Positions 6,633 through 9,352 of a stretch of DNA of 9,352 nucleotides are shown piece after piece. Below the pieces are notes generated by a model. It made no database searches. It was not told the origin of the DNA and worked only from the letters and a program-made list of their open reading frames with translations. Position 1 is the stretch's first letter; each line of letters starts with the position of its first letter. A program made the position numbers and the translations under genes. Location: positions 1 through 9,352 of the forward strand of contig JANYFS010000566.1 of assembly GCA_025359705.1 (NCBI GenBank). Reading direction: 5' to 3'. Source of the stretch: Deinococcales bacterium (GTDB lineage Bacteria > Deinococcota > Deinococci > Deinococcales > Deinococcaceae).

Positions 6633-7807
6633 TGTTAAGATTAGACATGGATTTCTCTCTAAGTGACGAACAAACCCTGATCCGCTCGAGTGTACGGGAT
6701 TTTGCCAAATCCCAGATTGCGCCGCTGAGCGCCCAATATGACCGCTCGAGCGAATACCCTTGGCCCCAAATAAAAAACCTGGCTCAAATGGGTTTGTTGG
6801 GGGCCACCGTTCCCGAGCAATGGGGTGGAGCGGGGCTGGATAGTGTGACCTACGCACTGTGCCTCGAGGAGATTGCCAAAGCCGATGCCAGCGTTGCGGT
6901 GATCATGAGTGTGCAAAATGGTTTGCCCGAGCAGATGATTTTGAATTTTGGCAGCGATGTCCAGCGGGAAAAGTACCTGAAGCCGCTGGCAACGGGGCAA
7001 AAGATCGGGGCATTTTGCTTGACCGAAGCGAGTGCAGGCAGCGACGCGGCAAATCTGCAAATGAAGGCCACTCGAGCGACCCAAGACACCCTCGAGGGCT
7101 GGGTTTTGGAGGGGCAAAAGGTCTGGATCACCTCGGGGGGACAGGCCGATCTGTATCTGGTGATGGCTCGAACGGGCGGGCCTGGCTCGAGGGGAATTTC
7201 CTGCTTTGTGCTGGAGAAGGGTACAGCGGGGCTTTCTTTTGGCAAACCCGAAGAAAAAATGGGCCTACACGCGGCCCACACCACCACGGTGCAGTGCGAT
7301 CAGGTTTTTATCCCTGACGATCAGCGGATTGGCCCGCTGGGGGAAGGCTTAATCATCGCCCTCTCGAGCCTGGATGCGGGACGGATTGGCATTGCCATGC
7401 AAGCCTTGGGCATTGGCAGTGCGGCTTTGGAGCACGCGGCAAAATACGCCCTCGAGCGGCAGCAGTTTGGTAAAAAAATTGCCGAGTTTCAGGGGGTTTC
7501 TTTTAAAATTGCCGAAATGAGCGCACGGCTCGAGGCGGCGCGGGGTTTGGCCCTCAAAGCGGCTTGGCTTAAAGATCAGGGGCAAAAATACAGCAAAGAG
7601 GCGAGCATGGCAAAGCTGCTGGCCTCGGATGCGGCGGTGTTTTGCACACGGGAAGCCATGCAGATTTTTGGTGGAAATGGCTACTCGAGGGAATACCCCG
7701 TGGAGCGGCTCTACCGCGATGCCAAGATCACCGAGATTTATGAAGGAACCAGTGAAATCCAAAAAATGGTGATCTCGAGGGCGGTTTTTGCGGAGTACGG
7801 GGGTTAA
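6632..7807 (+). CDS. Acyl-CoA dehydrogenase, short or branched-chain type
   Basis: The product is an FAD enzyme that oxidises an acyl-CoA to its 2,3-enoyl-CoA and passes electrons to electron-transfer flavoprotein. The length (391 from the ATG at 6632) is typical. CLTEASAGSDAA (129-140) is the first family signature and binds flavin and substrate; IFGGNGYSREYPVERLYRD (345-363) is the second. The catalytic base is expected at E371 of IYEGTSEIQ, the position used by short-chain and butyryl-type enzymes rather than the isovaleryl type. Start choice is open: the ATG at 6647 gives MDFSLSDEQ, the more usual N-terminus, and agrees with a -10-like TATAAA at 6627-6632; neither ATG has a strong Shine-Dalgarno. 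The divergent aminotransferase gene suggests branched-chain acyl-CoA breakdown, but sequence alone cannot set chain length. The stop overlaps the chelatase stop. The gene contains eleven CTCGAG sites. Confidence 0.9.
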   Translation: MLRLDMDFSLSDEQTLIRSSVRDFAKSQIAPLSAQYDRSSEYPWPQIKNLAQMGLLGATVPEQWGGAGLDSVTYALCLEEIAKADASVAVIMSVQNGLPEQMILNFGSDVQREKYLKPLATGQKIGAFCLTEASAGSDAANLQMKATRATQDTLEGWVLEGQKVWITSGGQADLYLVMARTGGPGSRGISCFVLEKGTAGLSFGKPEEKMGLHAAHTTTVQCDQVFIPDDQRIGPLGEGLIIALSSLDAGRIGIAMQALGIGSAALEHAAKYALERQQFGKKIAEFQGVSFKIAEMSARLEAARGLALKAAWLKDQGQKYSKEASMAKLLASDAAVFCTREAMQIFGGNGYSREYPVERLYRDAKITEIYEGTSEIQKMVISRAVFAEYGG

Positions 7808-9222
7808 ACCGTCTCGAGGGTTGTCTCGAGGGCTAGTTCCGCAGCGGCTTTTTTCTGGCGTTCCGCTACGGTTTCACGCACTTCTGCCACCACAAAGGTG
7901 CAGGCTTCGGGGCAGGGAATCCCGCCAGGAACCCCGTCAAATAGGCTGCGCTCGAGCTTGTTTTCAGCCCACCACAGCGGGGTTTTGAGGCAGTTGGCGC
8001 AGGCCGCTTTCATCACTGTTTCCACATCTTCAGGAATTGCCGCCTGCACTTTGGCGTAAATCCCTGTCTGGCGGCGGGCGGTGGAGGCCCACGGGGTCAC
8101 ATGCAAGGTTCCTTGAAAATGGCTGTAGGCTTCCTCGATCACGGCGGGGTACAGATAATGCACCGCCCTTAATAGGTCGCGCTCGTCCAGCACGGCCCGC
8201 CAGCCTCGCGGGAGATTTCTTAAGGTATGCACCGCGCGGTACTCGCCGCCGTCGCTGAGCCGCACTTTTTGCCGCAGCCCCTCGGGGGTGACGATCAGCT
8301 CGAGGTCGTCTCGGCCTACGTCTAAAACGGGGCGGACTTCAAACAGCCCTGCCACTGCCGCAATTTCCACCTCACCCAAGCGCATCCCATGCCGCGCCCG
8401 CTCGAGGAAGGCCATCCAAGCCCCGTAATGTTCGGGTTCCCATTCTCCGCCTTGCGTGCTGTGTTGCGCGGCAGACTGGGCCACCTCGAGGATCACATCG
8501 GTGATGCCTGGATGGGTTCCCACGGGCATTCCGTAGTATGCGGTGTGCTGGTCAAACATACTGACTTGGCCCGACAAACCCAGATCTTCGGGGATGGTTT
8601 CTTGGGTGTGCCAGCCTTCGGCGGTGAAAAAGGGAATCATCACCACTTTACGGCTGGAAAAGCGTTCTTGCCAGTTATTGATTTTGGGTTCTTGATCCAA
8701 AAACAGGGCGTGAACTTCTTTGAACACCCCCATTTCCCGCAGGCGATCCGCATTGTCATAAACCACTTTGCTCGAGTTGGTGTTGCGGGTGGTGCCGTGA
8801 CCGATGATTAAAAGTCCTGTGTCTTCGCTCGAGATGTCGGGGCAGGCTTGGTGCGCCCGCTCGAGCAGCAATTCGGTCATTTTGGGATGCACCCCATACG
8901 GCAGCATATAGCGCACGGTGCGGCCCCCAATCTGACGCACAATGCCCCCCACAGGCACTGGCCCCTGATGTCCCAAATTCATCTCCCTTGGGATCACCGT
9001 TTCGGTGAAGTACCCTTCGGAAATAAACATCGGAATCACCGTAACATCGGTGGCTTTGGTGGTGCGTAAAATTTGGCGCAGCGAGGGTTCCTCTTTCCAA
9101 TACCCCTCGAGGACTTCATCAAAATATCCTCTGGCCCGCAGCAAATCGGCGTAGTCGTAAACCGCCTGTGCCGAATCCGCGTTGAGGTGTGAGCCGTGAC
9201 CAATCAGAACGAGTGAACGCAT
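7804..9222 (-). CDS. cbiX: Tandem CbiX sirohydrochlorin chelatase with iron-sulfur extension (DR2241 type)
   Basis: The 472-residue cytoplasmic protein inserts Co2+ or Fe2+ into sirohydrochlorin for cobalamin or siroheme synthesis. Residues 1-130 are CbiX module 1 (GHGSH, H9) and 136-250 are module 2 (GHGTT, H142). The second metal-binding histidine is present in module 2 (H205 in EGWHT), but the aligned position in module 1 is F72 (EGYFT), so the modules are probably not equivalent. Residues about 260-400 match the stabilising domain of Deinococcus DR2241 proteins. C408-x2-C411 and C437-x3-C441 are four likely ligands of a 4Fe-4S cluster. The C-terminal ETTLETV stretch comes from a short duplication around two CTCGAG sites. 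The metal cannot be told from sequence, and no other tetrapyrrole gene is in the window. The ATG at 9222 has no Shine-Dalgarno; TACAAT lies six bases upstream, so the mRNA is probably leaderless. The stop overlaps that of the dehydrogenase gene. Confidence 0.87.
   Translation of the reverse strand: MRSLVLIGHGSHLNADSAQAVYDYADLLRARGYFDEVLEGYWKEEPSLRQILRTTKATDVTVIPMFISEGYFTETVIPREMNLGHQGPVPVGGIVRQIGGRTVRYMLPYGVHPKMTELLLERAHQACPDISSEDTGLLIIGHGTTRNTNSSKVVYDNADRLREMGVFKEVHALFLDQEPKINNWQERFSSRKVVMIPFFTAEGWHTQETIPEDLGLSGQVSMFDQHTAYYGMPVGTHPGITDVILEVAQSAAQHSTQGGEWEPEHYGAWMAFLERARHGMRLGEVEIAAVAGLFEVRPVLDVGRDDLELIVTPEGLRQKVRLSDGGEYRAVHTLRNLPRGWRAVLDERDLLRAVHYLYPAVIEEAYSHFQGTLHVTPWASTARRQTGIYAKVQAAIPEDVETVMKAACANCLKTPLWWAENKLERSLFDGVPGGIPCPEACTFVVAEVRETVAERQKKAAAELALETTLETV
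7811..7832 (-). repeat. 10-bp direct repeat at the cbiX 3' end
   Basis: GTCTCGAGGG occurs at 7811-7820 and 7823-7832, separated by TT. The 12-base period keeps frame and encodes the repeated Leu-Glu-Thr at the chelatase C-terminus. It shows a local duplication involving CTCGAG. Confidence 0.6.
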
Positions 9223-9228
9223 GAACGT

Positions 9229-9234
9229 ATTGTA
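9229..9234 (-). promoter_or_regulatory. -10 box for a leaderless cbiX transcript
   Basis: Read on the minus strand this is TACAAT, one base from TATAAT, ending six bases before the ATG at 9222. That spacing places the transcript start at or next to the A of ATG, as often seen in Deinococcus. The -35 region is poor; TTACGG at 9254-9259 with a 19-base spacer is the best available. Confidence 0.5.
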
Positions 9235-9295
9235 CGGAAAGCGGGGGGGAAGACCGTAAGAAAGGCTCGAGGGGGAAGGATTGAGAGAGAGAGGG

Positions 9296-9352
9296 CGAGA
9301 AAACGAGAAAACGAGAAAACGAGAAAACGAGAAAACGAGAAAACGAGAAAAC
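9296..9352 (+). repeat. 8-bp tandem repeat array reaching the window end
   Basis: Seven perfect copies of CGAGAAAA run from 9296 to 9351, and an eighth begins at 9352, so the true length is unknown. It sits in a purine-rich stretch from about 9241 with GA repeats, about 75 bases upstream of the chelatase start. Such arrays change copy number by slipped-strand replication. There is no gene between 9223 and 9352. Confidence 0.9.

Larger units (their letters stand above)
267..9271. repeat. Highly iterated palindrome CTCGAG, about 56 copies
   Basis: Hand count gives about 56 copies, the first at 267-272 and the last at 9266-9271. Other NTCGAG forms are rare (about six), so the whole palindrome is favoured rather than TCGAG. 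Sites fall in all codon phases: CTC GAG read as Leu-Glu (1149, 1170), phase 2 giving Arg CGA (1189), phase 3 giving Ser TCG (1501). Others lie between genes (1076, 4171, 4276, 6561, 6586, 9266). Gaps occur at 2124-3378, 3385-4170 and 4864-5712. The pattern resembles the HIP1 palindrome of cyanobacteria in style, not in sequence. Confidence 0.9.

Noticed and set aside
7468..7480. Run of seven A as a programmed frameshift site in the dehydrogenase gene
   Set aside because: The reading frame and conserved family motifs continue unbroken on both sides, and no alternative frame product is evident.
267..9271. CTCGAG excess explained by Leu-Glu dipeptides or codon preference
   Set aside because: Sites occur in all three codon phases and between genes, so protein composition cannot account for them.
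9296..9352. CRISPR array
   Set aside because: The units are 8 bases and directly adjacent, with no spacers, so this is a simple tandem repeat.

Overview
The window looks like chromosomal DNA of a bacterium from the Deinococcus-Thermus phylum (Deinococcota). The best clue is the minus-strand chelatase at 7804-9222. It has two CbiX modules followed by the four-cysteine iron-sulfur extension known from Deinococcus DR2241-type proteins. A -10 box placed directly upstream of that gene's ATG, with no room for a ribosome binding site, also fits this phylum. I cannot name the genus. The most striking property is not a gene: the palindrome CTCGAG occurs about 56 times in 9352 bases by hand count, roughly once per 167 bases against about once per 4 kb by chance. 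It lies in genes on both strands, in all three codon phases and in intergenic DNA.

Left part (1-4165), plus strand, an envelope or secretion cluster. A proline-rich gene cut by the window edge (to 1043) is followed by a 64-codon gene with a good Shine-Dalgarno sequence (1125-1319). The small gene carries a motif matching the leader consensus of lasso-peptide-type precursors. A 920-residue lipoprotein follows (1403-4165), with a lamin-tail-like domain, a calcium-type loop and a complete metzincin zinc site. The first and third proteins share a paralogous domain. CTCGAG is common in the part of the lipoprotein gene encoding that domain and almost absent from the part encoding the lamin-tail and protease domains, which hints at a composite gene.

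Middle (4166-5575). A hairpin and a CTCGAG-derived Shine-Dalgarno sequence precede a von Willebrand factor A (VWA) domain protein with an intact MIDAS metal site. It converges on a branched-chain aminotransferase gene (ilvE-like, minus strand), and a 14-bp-stem hairpin lies between the two stops.

Right part (5573-9352), metabolism. The aminotransferase gene and an acyl-CoA dehydrogenase gene diverge from a roughly 115-base intergenic region that holds an 8-bp-arm inverted repeat over the dehydrogenase promoter, a likely repressor site. Together they could link branched-chain amino acid transamination with acyl-CoA oxidation, but this is inferred only from adjacency. The dehydrogenase and chelatase genes converge so tightly that their stop codons overlap in TTAA. 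Upstream of the chelatase gene the DNA becomes purine-rich and ends in seven copies of an 8-base tandem repeat that runs off the window.
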